DNA from: Labrenzia sp. R4_2
GTDB lineage: Bacteria; Pseudomonadota; Alphaproteobacteria; Rhizobiales; Stappiaceae
Direction: 5' to 3'
Length of the DNA stretch: 64,000 nucleotides
Assembly (NCBI RefSeq): GCF_017743865.1
Contig: NZ_JAGHRJ010000008.1
Span: forward strand, 99,048 to 163,047
In this document: piece by piece, positions 41,277-50,697 of the stretch
How the letters are laid out: every line of letters starts with the position of its first letter
Numbering within the stretch: position 1 is the first letter of the stretch
The notes under the pieces: generated by a model
What the model saw: the letters and a program-made list of their open reading frames with translations, nothing else
The model's database searches: none
What the model was told of the DNA's origin: nothing
Position numbers and translations under genes: made by a program

Positions 41277-43820
41277 ATGAAGAAATATCTACCGGTCGTT
41301 ATTTCGTTAACCTTCATACCCAGCCCAGTGTTTTCAGATGTCTGGACATTCGAAACACCCTCAGAGAACGTTCAGTGTGTCGTTGGTCAGGAGATTGGCG
41401 TTCTGTCTGACATCAGCTGCACGATCATTGAAAAATCCGGACCGCCTGCAAAACCACGACCAAATAGTTGCCAGGAAGGGTGGGGACACACCTTCTCGAT
41501 GCGGGAAAAAGGCCCCGTCGAGATGATTTGCCAGGATCCTTCGCAGGATAAGAGTGGTTTTAATCGGGCGGACTATGGCGTCACTGGCAACTTTGGCGGA
41601 TTCACGTGTCATTCTTCTACTAAGGGCCTGAAATGCACAAATCGGGACGGAAACGGTTTCTTTTTGTCACGCCGTCACCAATACGTAATCGGTACCTATC
41701 GAGACAGTCAGGGTTCAACAAAGGCCGCCGTTTCTGAAGACCAGAAAAGTGCAAACATAGGCAACTATCCGGTTTGGGGGGCTGAATTCGGACAAGGCAT
41801 TGTTGAGGCTAGTGTAGGTGATGGCAATGGATCGGAATTGCGCCTGGTTTGCAACATCAGCGGGCTAGATACGATCGCAAGCAAATTGAGTTTTGGACCT
41901 CAATCGGGTGTTCCGTCCTTCGCCTCTGCTGGATCGACTGTTGAGTTTCTTTTTGATGGACTGCATTCGGCACCCATCCTTTTAAACGCCGACGACAGTT
42001 TTGTCGTCAAAAAGGATGCCGTGAGCATTGGCACCTTCAATTTCCTTATAGGTAGGCTTAAGAAGCACAGTTTTGTGGTAGTCAAATTGCCCGATGGTCA
42101 ACAGCTAAAATTTTCGCTACGCGGTTCAAGCAAGGCCATAGGATTATGCCCGCCGACGCCCTCCACTAATCCCATTCAAAGTGCAAACACAACAACGGAT
42201 CAATCCTCTAGTTTGCCAAACCAGCCGGTTGCACATTCACGGACACAATTCTCAGATTATCCGGCCGTTGCAGACCTGCGATCAAACGCGAAATATCCGG
42301 ACTTCGGTGGTCGCGACCGCAATTTTAAGACCTACAGAACGAGAATTCGCAATGGCATTGATCAGGGAGTGAACTTTGCCGGGCACTACTCATTTATTGT
42401 CATTGGATGTGGAACGGAGTGTAAGTTTGGTTTTGTGGTTGATCTTCGTACCGGGGAAGTATTCGACTTTCCGTATGGTGGTGAAGAGCAATACCAAATG
42501 GACTTGCAGTTCACCAAAAACAGCCGCCTTGTAAAAGTACGATGGAAAGGCGACTGGCAAAGCACTTCCTGCACCGAAAAGGATTTGGTTGTAGACGGAA
42601 TATCATGGCAGATACTCGCAGAGCGGACAGTGCCTACCGATGACGGATTGTGCTTCTTTCCTGCTGTAAACACTACCGCACTAGAAGTTCAGAAAGAGAC
42701 CAGAACATCTGTTGACGGCCAGGGTATTAACAGTATTGCAGTTGGTACGAGCAAACCAGTTGAGGTCCACGGAAATTCAACGTCACCAAATGCAGATTCT
42801 GTCGCAATCAGCAGCGCTGAGAACACTGACAGCCAGGAACAAAACTGGGAAACATCCGAACGCTATCTGAAGACACTTGGAAATGACCCAGGGATTGTAG
42901 ACGGCATTGTTGATGCTAAAACAATCGAAGCGGTGACTACATTTCAAAAAACCTACGGCCTGAAAGTTTTAGGGTATTTACCACCTGAACACTTCTTAAT
43001 TCTTCGAGCCCTCGCGGAGACTCAGACTGGACCTCGATCCGAAACCAAAGACAGTGTTGATGGACCAGATAACTCCAAGTTTGCTGCCGACGCTTATTCA
43101 GTTCGCCAAAGAATTGTCGAAGACAAAAATTTGTTTCTTGATAAGCTTCAAAAGACGGTCTCTGCAAGCTCACTTCAAGTTCTGCGGAACGTCGGTGTTT
43201 TCGATCAGCTCATTGTCGGATCTGTTCCATTCGTTGGATGTATTGGTGAGACCAATAGGGTGTATGGTTTTTACAGCCCAACTAAGAATTTTTGGACATT
43301 TGCCGAGGTTTCTTCGACCTCAGGACGTTTGGTCGATGCGAGAATCTCCTCCGGTTTGGTTCCCCTAGCAGGCCCTGAAGACGTTGCTTGGTTTAACTTT
43401 ATGGACGAGTCAAAGAACATCCCTGAGGCCCTCCAGCATGCAGCCCTTATTCAGCTGAACCTCTTCAGCGACTATTTTCCGGATAAAGACTGTCAGCCAA
43501 TATCAGCAATGGACCACGTGTTCGATCAGGCATCTGGTCTCGAACAAATCGCAATAAGTGAAGATGAGAAACCGCAACAAGCTGGTCGTTTGTCTCAGAA
43601 ACTCGCGAAGACGGTATCCACCACATATGAGCTACCAAACGAAACCGTATTGGTGAACACGCTTCTCTTGGAGAACGTTGCCGGTTTCCGGTACTTGTCA
43701 GCATTTACATCTGAGAAAAACGCAAATCTATTTCTCCTTCAGGGTTGGAGAAACAACGATGATGAATTGCAGCTAGCAGAATTTTCCCACTCTGTGATTT
43801 TCGAGATTGATCAGCCATGA
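41277..43820 (+). CDS. Large multi-domain exported protein (DUF6636-like, peptidoglycan-binding)
   Basis: This is an 847-residue protein starting at the ATG at 41277. The signal peptide (MKKYLPVVISLTFIPSPVFS) is followed by a cysteine-rich beta domain of about 130 residues (FETPSENVQCVV, SCQEGWG, FTCHSSTKGLKC) resembling DUF6636. A second domain near residues 350-460 has the theme GVNFAGHYSFIVIGCGTEC, with a TG-box (LRTGEVFDFP) seen in other exported hypothetical proteins. Residues about 527-580 form a peptidoglycan-binding-like domain (LKTLGNDPGIVDGIVDAKTI). The last 240 residues are unassigned. It probably sits on the cell wall. It is translationally coupled to the next gene by an ATGA overlap. 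Confidence 0.72.
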   Translation: MKKYLPVVISLTFIPSPVFSDVWTFETPSENVQCVVGQEIGVLSDISCTIIEKSGPPAKPRPNSCQEGWGHTFSMREKGPVEMICQDPSQDKSGFNRADYGVTGNFGGFTCHSSTKGLKCTNRDGNGFFLSRRHQYVIGTYRDSQGSTKAAVSEDQKSANIGNYPVWGAEFGQGIVEASVGDGNGSELRLVCNISGLDTIASKLSFGPQSGVPSFASAGSTVEFLFDGLHSAPILLNADDSFVVKKDAVSIGTFNFLIGRLKKHSFVVVKLPDGQQLKFSLRGSSKAIGLCPPTPSTNPIQSANTTTDQSSSLPNQPVAHSRTQFSDYPAVADLRSNAKYPDFGGRDRNFKTYRTRIRNGIDQGVNFAGHYSFIVIGCGTECKFGFVVDLRTGEVFDFPYGGEEQYQMDLQFTKNSRLVKVRWKGDWQSTSCTEKDLVVDGISWQILAERTVPTDDGLCFFPAVNTTALEVQKETRTSVDGQGINSIAVGTSKPVEVHGNSTSPNADSVAISSAENTDSQEQNWETSERYLKTLGNDPGIVDGIVDAKTIEAVTTFQKTYGLKVLGYLPPEHFLILRALAETQTGPRSETKDSVDGPDNSKFAADAYSVRQRIVEDKNLFLDKLQKTVSASSLQVLRNVGVFDQLIVGSVPFVGCIGETNRVYGFYSPTKNFWTFAEVSSTSGRLVDARISSGLVPLAGPEDVAWFNFMDESKNIPEALQHAALIQLNLFSDYFPDKDCQPISAMDHVFDQASGLEQIAISEDEKPQQAGRLSQKLAKTVSTTYELPNETVLVNTLLLENVAGFRYLSAFTSEKNANLFLLQGWRNNDDELQLAEFSHSVIFEIDQP

Positions 43821-45184
43821 AAACATCATCAAATTTCACTCTTACTGTTTTGCGTACGTTGTTTTGTGGCTGGGTCCTGTTCCCAAATGTTTCGTGGTCA
43901 GCAGACGATGCGGTTGATCGTGCTAGTGATGCTAGCGAGGCCGGTTCAGTCATAGCCAAGAGTTTTGGAAAAGAAGGAGCCACCAAAGTTCTTCGACATC
44001 TTGGCAACGTGGGAACAGGGATTTCAATTGTCCAAAACGTTAAGGAACGCGACGTTCCAGGAGTTGTTGGAGATCTTGTAGAAGCGGGAACCGCATTTTG
44101 GACGGTTCCCACCGGCATCATAGGCGGGGGAGTTGTAGGGGGGCTACCCGGCTCAGTCGTCGGAGGCGGGATAGGCCTTGGAATTGCCGATGCAAGGGGT
44201 AAGCAGGCGGAGGCGGCAACTAGGCGCCTATTGGACAAGTTTGCCGACAACCGGACCGATCTCCAAAAGCGCATGGATGATGCCGGACTGAACCGAAAAG
44301 AAATTGCGGATGAATTCGGTGATTTACGAGAGCTCGGAAATTTAGCGAAGTATGAGGCTGAGCTCCGTAGAAGGTTGATGCAGCTTGAGCAAAAACAAGC
44401 ATTTCGCAACGGTGAATCCTATACCTACGACAGTGTTTTACAGCAAGAAATTTACGATCTGGAAGACCATGCAGCTGCTATGGATCAGGCAAGCTTGGAG
44501 TTTCCATATGATGAACTCAACGGGGCTAAACCTGCATGTGGTCCAATTTCGCAAGCCGAGGTTGACTGGATAAAAGCCAATAGCGATTCAAATATTGAGG
44601 GCACAATAAAAGGGCTCGAAGGGAGCCGGAAAAACCTCGCAAATATGTTGGCTAGCAAAAAACCTTACCAACCAGATGTCGATAGTACTCGAAACTCAAT
44701 TCGGTATGCTGAGGACCGAATCTCCGGTCTACTAGAGGAAGCTCGCAAGGAGACGGGTAGTTGTCCTCCAATTATACCTCCTGGCTGCAGTGGTCCCTCT
44801 GAAATGGACAAGCAGAAACTTGATCAGTTGAGAGGCGCAGTCAAACAGGCTGAGTATGGAGTGGAGCAAGGTGAAGAACATCATCGGCGGTTTCCGATGT
44901 TTGCTTACCCTGGCAAAGATTTGCTGATGGTTCGCAAAAATCTCCAGGAAGCACAGGCTGCTTTAGCTGCAGCCGAAGGGGCTATGGCAACAAAGAGCGG
45001 AAATTGTCCACTAAGTTCTGACCAGATTGCAAGTCCACAAATTGGAGGACAGCTGTCAAACGGCCGGACGGGACAGAAGGTTGGAAAACCTGCAAATTCG
45101 ACCCGGGAAACACTCCCGTCAGGTTACAGGCGCATCTCTCCAAATTCTTGTCGGAATAGCATCGGCGATGTGATTGCGTGTTGA
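43817..45184 (+). CDS. Exported protein with glycine-zipper and coiled coils
   Basis: This is a 455-residue protein whose start overlaps the preceding stop by 4 bases. A signal peptide (LTVLRTLFCGWVLFPNVSWS) is followed by a glycine-zipper-like hydrophobic stretch (IIGGGVVGGLPGSVVGGGIG) near residues 97-120, of the sort that inserts in membranes or oligomerises. Long charged coiled-coil regions (LAKYEAELRRRLMQLEQKQ) and Cys pairs (PACGP, SCPPIIPPGC, NCPLSS) follow. A membrane-active effector or an envelope scaffold are both possible. There is no recognisable toxin motif or immunity gene. It ends the exported operon at a possible terminator. Confidence 0.62.
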   Translation: MKTSSNFTLTVLRTLFCGWVLFPNVSWSADDAVDRASDASEAGSVIAKSFGKEGATKVLRHLGNVGTGISIVQNVKERDVPGVVGDLVEAGTAFWTVPTGIIGGGVVGGLPGSVVGGGIGLGIADARGKQAEAATRRLLDKFADNRTDLQKRMDDAGLNRKEIADEFGDLRELGNLAKYEAELRRRLMQLEQKQAFRNGESYTYDSVLQQEIYDLEDHAAAMDQASLEFPYDELNGAKPACGPISQAEVDWIKANSDSNIEGTIKGLEGSRKNLANMLASKKPYQPDVDSTRNSIRYAEDRISGLLEEARKETGSCPPIIPPGCSGPSEMDKQKLDQLRGAVKQAEYGVEQGEEHHRRFPMFAYPGKDLLMVRKNLQEAQAALAAAEGAMATKSGNCPLSSDQIASPQIGGQLSNGRTGQKVGKPANSTRETLPSGYRRISPNSCRNSIGDVIAC

Positions 45185-45195
45185 ACGTCTGCTTT

Positions 45196-45221
45196 GGGGC
45201 CGCCAGCGGACTGACGGCTCC
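45196..45221 (+). terminator. Probable terminator of the exported operon
   Basis: Arms GGGGCCGCCAG and CTGACGGCTCC (9 of 11 pair) flank a four-base loop, 11 bases after the last stop codon, followed shortly by TTTT. Confidence 0.55.
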
Positions 45222-45932
45222 AGGAATTTTCGTCACCTAAGTCGACATCCGTTAGGAATATGTCTGTGGTAGCTTCGGCCCAATGCGGTCATTGGTGTTG
45301 ACCTGAGACCATGAATCTCCTCCAGTTTTGTGTAGAGTTCGTTTCAAGCAGGAGACGGACGTGACCTGCTCCCTTGATTGTCTTCATTTGTGCGTAAACC
45401 CTGTTCACTGCGTGATCTTTGTTAGAGCAAACTATCCGTTCTTTCGGTTTGAGTCCTTTGATGACCGTTTACTGTAGGCTGAAGTAATAGGCTACGATCC
45501 AACGTGTAATGATCTCACGGGCGTAACAAGATCTTCGGAACAGGTAGTCGTTGGGACATTGGTCGTCTCTCAGGCAGTGTAAACGAGCCATTTCAAATCC
45601 GTTTGCTTGGCCCGATATAGCGCCACTCACTGTCACGATCTTGCTGCCATTTGAGGATGGAGTTTGAAATCAACCCAGGATCTCGTTGCCCGTGTGCCAA
45701 CTAATTGTGAGGCTGCGGAATTCCCTCGGGCAGCACTTTTTGTTTTGCGAATTCACGCTCGCCAAAAATTGGTGTAGCGCTCACTCTCTTACTTAGTTTT
45801 TTTGAAACTATTCGCAAACGAGATCACGCACCCCACAAAAACGTGCTTATTATATTTTAGGCCTAAAACGCTTTAACACTAATATGAACGAAACGCCCCA
45901 CCGTTAATAAAGAAAATCAATACAAAAAATAA
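45222..45932. other. 0.7 kb intergenic stretch
   Basis: No supported gene. The right end (from 45,840) becomes AT-rich and should carry the promoter of the Rrf2-type regulator. No classical NsrR-like dyad was found there by eye. Confidence 0.35.
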
Positions 45933-46406
45933 ATGCGATTAAACAACCTAACAAAGGAAACTATATGTTTTCTCACTAATATTTGTGAGAGAAAAGGAGA
46001 ACCTGTTACTATTGATGAACTTAAAGAAAGCTGCAATGTCAGCACTGGTCAAGCCGCAATTATTTGTAAATTCTTGAGAGATCATGACATGATTGGTACT
46101 CTACGAGGCCGCTCTGGAGGCGTTTTTTTAGCCAAACATCCTGAAGAGATAAAAATTGCAGATATCATCACGCGGCTCGAAGCCAAGCTACGGCCTATAG
46201 ACTGTTTTAGTCCAGCTAATTGCAGTGAATGCAAACGCTTCGGTGGCCCGGCATTTTGCGCCGCACTCTCGGACGCTCTTTCTGCCTTCTACACTGCGTT
46301 AGCAGACAAAACGTTACAAGATTTATGTAGCCCAACTTACAGAGTAGAGAAAAAGGGTCAGAACCCGGTAACTCCCCACCAATCCACTGACCACGAAACT
46401 GATTAA
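45933..46406 (+). CDS. Rrf2-family regulator, cysteine-rich (second copy in window)
   Basis: This is a 157-residue Rrf2 protein. The winged helix occupies residues 1-70, with wing LRGRSGGVFLAKHP. Four cysteines cluster at 91, 97, 100 and 109 (DCFSPANCSECKRF then FCAAL), more than the three of NsrR, so the metal site may differ. The start has no good ribosome site, suggesting low expression. It is followed 97 bases later by a protoglobin gene on the same strand, and the rest of the cluster holds a globin-coupled receptor. It probably senses NO or redox through an Fe-S cluster and controls the globin. Confidence 0.82.
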   Translation: MRLNNLTKETICFLTNICERKGEPVTIDELKESCNVSTGQAAIICKFLRDHDMIGTLRGRSGGVFLAKHPEEIKIADIITRLEAKLRPIDCFSPANCSECKRFGGPAFCAALSDALSAFYTALADKTLQDLCSPTYRVEKKGQNPVTPHQSTDHETD

Positions 46407-46503
46407 TGCAGTCGCGTTCATTTAGGGCAAACAACGCAAAACGCTAACTACCATTAAAACTGATCGAACTTCTTACAACTGCAGCTTCTATGTGGGGTTA
46501 GAT

Positions 46504-46995
46504 ATGGATTTTTCGCAACTGGAATCATCAACTGCCGCGCAAAAAATCGGCCAGTATAAGCTCAGTACAGAGGATATGCTGTTTGCCAAAAATGCATGGC
46601 GCTACATCTACCCGTACGCCGAAGTTGCGCTCACTGATTTCTATGAAAACGATTTCGTTCAAAATTTGACTGGCCGCTTACCGAATTACAGTAAACTTAT
46701 CCTTGTTGGAAAACAGATAAAGTATTGGAATAATATATTTAGCTACGGATTCAATGAAATATACATAGATGACGTCATCCGCATAATAAATTCGCACAGA
46801 AGACTGGGAATATCACTCCCAGATTACATAACCTCTTACGGCATAATGTTACAGAAATTTGAGGACATTCTCATCAAAGATAGGTCTGATGACCTATGCC
46901 ACTGTGAAAACCTCTCCGGATTGAGAAAAGTGTTTTTTTTGGATATTTGTATAGTGTGTAGCCTTTATAGCGATCAGCACAATCAAGCAGCGTAA
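46504..46995 (+). CDS. Stand-alone protoglobin-like haem protein
   Basis: This is a 163-residue protein starting at ATG 46504 with a GGGG ribosome site; an in-frame GTG 4 codons earlier is possible. The protoglobin pattern is clear: KQIKYWNNIFSYGFNEIY, then the proximal His98 in NSHRRLGISLPDYITSYGIM, matching the protoglobin half of the chemoreceptor encoded nearby ([17 protein letters not shown]). Two cysteines occur in LCHCEN. There is no attached output domain. Such proteins bind O2, CO and NO, so it may sense gas through a partner or bind NO directly. Its place after an Rrf2 gene suggests NO-responsive expression. Confidence 0.82.
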   Translation: MDFSQLESSTAAQKIGQYKLSTEDMLFAKNAWRYIYPYAEVALTDFYENDFVQNLTGRLPNYSKLILVGKQIKYWNNIFSYGFNEIYIDDVIRIINSHRRLGISLPDYITSYGIMLQKFEDILIKDRSDDLCHCENLSGLRKVFFLDICIVCSLYSDQHNQAA

Positions 46996-47126
46996 ACGCA
47001 AACCTCCGAAAAACACCGATTGTTTAAAACCAACAGCTTTTGCATTTTTGCTTGATTTGTTTTTCTTTTCCTATGCTATGCGAAGGTGAAACGTCACGAC
47101 TACAAAGTAGGTAGGGCTTCCTCGAA

Positions 47127-48092
47127 TTATCCTGTTATAAATTTATCTCGTTTTCTCATTGTCTGTGCTTGCAGCAAAGTCTTAGAAGGCAATTCCCCAA
47201 ACATTTTGCGATAATCACGGGCAAATTGCCCTACATGTGAAAATCCTACACTGTGCATGATGGCAGCGATTTGTGTGCGACCAGTTGTATTGGAAGTTAG
47301 CTTGCGCCGAGCATTTGTAAGCCGTATTGTCTTCAAGAAGGCTGCAGGACCAACACCTAAAGCTTCACGAAACTCAACTTCTAACGAACGCCTGGATAGC
47401 TGATAACGGTCACACAAGCCGCGTACAGTTAGATCCTGATACTCATCACGAGTCACAGCCTCAAGGCATGCTCGAAATACCTTTTTTGCAGCCGTCGGAT
47501 TAGTGGTTTTTTCTTTCAACCCATACCGCGCAACCCAAGCACTTATCAATTGATGAAATTTCTCTGACTTATCCCGCACCTGCAAACTGGTTCTAGCAGT
47601 GGCTAACTTCGTATACTCTTCCCACACTGCCTCTAGTTGCTCTTCGGGCAAGCTTAATATGTCGGGCAAACGCTCAATGCCCAGTTTGTCTAGCCCAATC
47701 GCACCAAGGCAGCGTTCCAGTTCTTGGCTCGGCACTGAAATGTGTAAGACTTCAAATCCAGCGGGTGTAATTACATTGAACTCAGAACCCGGCTTTTGAA
47801 CAATGACCTGGCCAGGCAGCACACTCCTGCCGTTGTGCCAAAACACACGACCGTCGTTCATGGGTATCGAAAACGTGTAGAAAGAGCACGGGGTCTTACC
47901 CTTGTGGCTGCTGTTTAAAATAAATGCCACGTGCGTCAGCATATACCCTGAGTCCTGGACTTGGCAAACTGTAGCGATTTTCCCTTCCAGTTGGCACAAC
48001 TCTAGAGGCTGAACATCTACATCCCAATGTCCAATGTTTCCATTTATTTTATTTAACTCAAACTTAGACAACACCTCCCAGGCAACCTCCAT
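47127..48092 (-). CDS. AraC-family transcriptional regulator
   Basis: This is a 321-residue regulator. The C-terminal 100 residues form the double helix-turn-helix (LTVRGLCDRYQLSRRSLEVE then IAAIMHSVGFSHVGQFARDY). The N-terminal 200 residues are a beta-rich sensor-like domain (GHWDVDVQPLELCQLEGKI, FYTFSIPMNDGRVFW), in the style of cupin-type AraC sensors with no ligand I can deduce. It is convergent with the protoglobin gene and faces a 1 kb gap. It may control the globin-coupled receptor or genes outside the cluster. Ribosome site not clear. Family call is secure; target unknown. Confidence 0.88.
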   Translation of the reverse strand: MEVAWEVLSKFELNKINGNIGHWDVDVQPLELCQLEGKIATVCQVQDSGYMLTHVAFILNSSHKGKTPCSFYTFSIPMNDGRVFWHNGRSVLPGQVIVQKPGSEFNVITPAGFEVLHISVPSQELERCLGAIGLDKLGIERLPDILSLPEEQLEAVWEEYTKLATARTSLQVRDKSEKFHQLISAWVARYGLKEKTTNPTAAKKVFRACLEAVTRDEYQDLTVRGLCDRYQLSRRSLEVEFREALGVGPAAFLKTIRLTNARRKLTSNTTGRTQIAAIMHSVGFSHVGQFARDYRKMFGELPSKTLLQAQTMRKRDKFITG

Positions 48093-48602
48093 TTCTACGT
48101 ACGTTATTCTTGGTTATGTCTATATGACGGTTTTTCGGCGCCCACTATCTGCTGAAATCAAACAGAACACTACGACACTTTTTTAGCATCCTCATGCTTC
48201 AACGTTCAGAATATAAATCACTAATAAATCTTGATTAGAAAAATAACACATAGATAATTACAAATATATATTACTTTTTTCAATAAAAGTGATGGAATTT
48301 ATCACAAATCGAAAAAAATATTTTATATATATCTTTTATATCTTTTATATATTTTATAGATATTGAATATTGTTACATGATATTACATAAATAAGAAATT
48401 TATATTTTCGTATACTTAAGAATAAATTACAGAAACAAGTATTTGGCGACCGCTGAGCCCGACCTAACGTACTTCAACAAAGTGCTTAAATTGTCCAAAT
48501 TTTTAAATGGTAGCTAATAGGTAGGCTAAGAAAGCCGCCGGCTTCTCGAGATCGCCAGCTTATACAAGGCAAGGGTGGAGACAGTTCGAAGTATTTGAGT
48601 GA
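48093..48602. other. Very AT-rich intergenic stretch
   Basis: From 48,170 to about 48,430 the DNA is very AT-rich, with repeated TATATATC/TTTATAT runs. No gene is seen. AT-rich stretches like this in islands often bind H-NS/MvaT-type silencers or hold strong promoters. It includes the upstream region of the AraC gene. Confidence 0.5.
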
Positions 48603-48974
48603 TTGGATTATTTTAACGAAATTCCAGTTAACCTCGTTGAACTGGCTGAAATGACGTAGGACATCCTGTTTTCACGCGCCATTAGTGGCCAGGGCAGCAA
48701 CGGTATCTATGCGCAACTTCGTCGTGAGATACTCAGCCGTGCATTTACGCCTCTTATAGTTCAATTTGAAGCGCGCAATCCGGCGCCCGTCGATGCTGTA
48801 TCTTCTGATGCATTGCGGAGCTTTGACGCTGACGGCGTTCACGCTGTTTGGGCAAAAACAATGGAGCGCCGTACAGCAGATCAAGAGGACGCGATAACAC
48901 TAGGTGAACATGCCAAAAACACACGACCAAAGCACTTTTCGGTTGCCATCTGGCGCCGCTCACGCCGTCCATAG
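48603..48974 (+). pseudogene. Open frame with one internal stop, unassigned
   Basis: A frame begins near 48,603, is interrupted by a TAG at 48,657-48,659, then stays open for 104 codons to a TAG at 48,972-48,974. It reads as a genuine protein (ISGQGSNGIYAQLRREILSR then FDADGVHAVWAKTMERR) but has no ATG near its start. I do not recognise the family. It is probably a decayed gene. Confidence 0.35.
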
Positions 48975-49166
48975 TTAGAAAGGCCTCTGAATTTGAGGAG
49001 ATAATTGTACATTCAAACAAACAGTTAGCTTCACTCCTTAGAATGACTTTGTCCAAGTTATCCCTTGAAAACTATCATTAGCCTTCTTCAAGCGAATAAC
49101 GCTGCTTGGGATCGTTCGACTTACTATGGACGGCAGCTGAAGTTTCGGCATCCCTGCTTAACAACA

Positions 49167-50513
49167 TTAAGCACTGCGCACTGTCAGAAGGAAGTCAGCA
49201 ACATTTGCTTTCAACTGTGACGCTTGGACAGCTAGGCTTTCTGTGGAACAGAGTATGTTAGCCGCCTCTTCTCCTGTGGCTTCAGCCGCGACACTCACGC
49301 CGCTGATGTTCTGGGTCAAATCAGCTGTTCCTTTTGCCGCTTCGTCTACATTCCTTGCGATCTCTTGTGTAGCTGCCTCTTGTTGATCTACCGCACACGC
49401 AATCGTCGTTGAGATTGTGTCCATTTCCGTAATCATCTGCGATATGGTGTCTATCGCTCTTGCGGCCGCGTTTGTCTCATTTTGAATGGTCATTATTTGA
49501 CCGGAAATCTCTGTCGTGGCTCTAGCGGTCTGTTCTGCTAGTTGCTTGACTTCAGACGCAACAACCGCGAAGCCCTTCCCGGCCTCGCCCGCCCTCGCCG
49601 CTTCGATTGTTGCATTGAGCGCAAGTAGATTGGTTTTTTCTGCGATATCACTTATCAAGCCGACCACGTCTCCGACGACTTGAGCCGATGTTGTGAGCGC
49701 ATTCACTTTTTCATTAGTTTGATTTGCATTCTTGACCGCCTCAGAAGAGACTCTTGCACTCTCAGCAACCTGACGCGCAATTTCCGAAACAGATGCCGCC
49801 ATTTCTTCGGCTGCACTAGCAACTGTTTGGACATTTGCAGCTGTCTCTTCAGAAGCGGAACTTGCTGCAGCTGATCTCATCGACGCACCCTCGGCGGTCT
49901 GATTAAGCGTTTTGGCTGCTGAAGACATTGCTTCAGATTCACTGGAAACAAGGCTGATAATGCTACCTACAGACCTTTCAAACTCAAGTGCAAGGCCTTC
50001 TAGCGTAGTTTTTCGCTCCCTTTGACCCGCAGCTAGGTAGACATCAATTGCATAATCCATATCCAGCATAGACGCGCGAATGATCGCGGTTTGCAGCAAC
50101 TTTAACTCGGTCTTTTTGTCAGAGGAAAAGGGTAGAACTGGTAGCCTAACGTTGATCTCCTTGACCAGCTCGGCAACCAAAAAGTTATACGCACCAATAT
50201 ACCAACGAGGCTCTAGTCCAAGTCTATTGTGTATCTCACCAATTCGCGTAACAGACGCCTCATACTGTATATCAAAGTGTCCGGAGGTGATAATTTGCCA
50301 ATGGCCAATTTGCTTTTCCTTCGCGTGCATCATGTGTTCATGGTCACGGAAAAAGTTAGCCGTCTCTTCATAGCCGGCGACGTGCTCGTAGAACCGATCC
50401 AATGCGTCCGGCAGCATAGTTAATATGAGCTGAGAATTTTGTCTTAAAGAAAGTTGAATCGTTTCATCAATCTTATGAAACGAAAGTCTTCGAGCAAGAG
50501 TCCCACTTTCCAT
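49167..50513 (-). CDS. Globin-coupled methyl-accepting chemoreceptor (HemAT-like)
   Basis: This is a 448-residue cytoplasmic chemoreceptor starting at the ATG at 50513 (GGA 9 bases upstream); an ATG at 50543 lacks a ribosome site. Residues 1-170 are a protoglobin sensor with proximal His95 in [19 protein letters not shown]. Residues 180-448 are an MCP signalling domain with the conserved tip [20 protein letters not shown] followed by [20 protein letters not shown]. There are no membrane helices. Proteins of this type bind O2 (or NO/CO) at haem and signal to CheA for aerotaxis. No che genes lie nearby, so it must use the host system. A poly-Ala/Ser segment joins the two domains. Confidence 0.93.
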   Translation of the reverse strand: MESGTLARRLSFHKIDETIQLSLRQNSQLILTMLPDALDRFYEHVAGYEETANFFRDHEHMMHAKEKQIGHWQIITSGHFDIQYEASVTRIGEIHNRLGLEPRWYIGAYNFLVAELVKEINVRLPVLPFSSDKKTELKLLQTAIIRASMLDMDYAIDVYLAAGQRERKTTLEGLALEFERSVGSIISLVSSESEAMSSAAKTLNQTAEGASMRSAAASSASEETAANVQTVASAAEEMAASVSEIARQVAESARVSSEAVKNANQTNEKVNALTTSAQVVGDVVGLISDIAEKTNLLALNATIEAARAGEAGKGFAVVASEVKQLAEQTARATTEISGQIMTIQNETNAAARAIDTISQMITEMDTISTTIACAVDQQEAATQEIARNVDEAAKGTADLTQNISGVSVAAEATGEEAANILCSTESLAVQASQLKANVADFLLTVRSA

Positions 50514-50697
50514 GATTTCACATCCAAAAATACATACGGTCAAGAATCTATATTGTAAAATAATCGATTCAATTGAATAAAAATTAGTTAACGGTAAGTT
50601 TTTGCGTAAATTATACTATAAACATAAAAACACTATATGATTTATATATTTTTCTTATTTACAAATTTTTTAAATTTCTCACGATGTCACGTGTATT

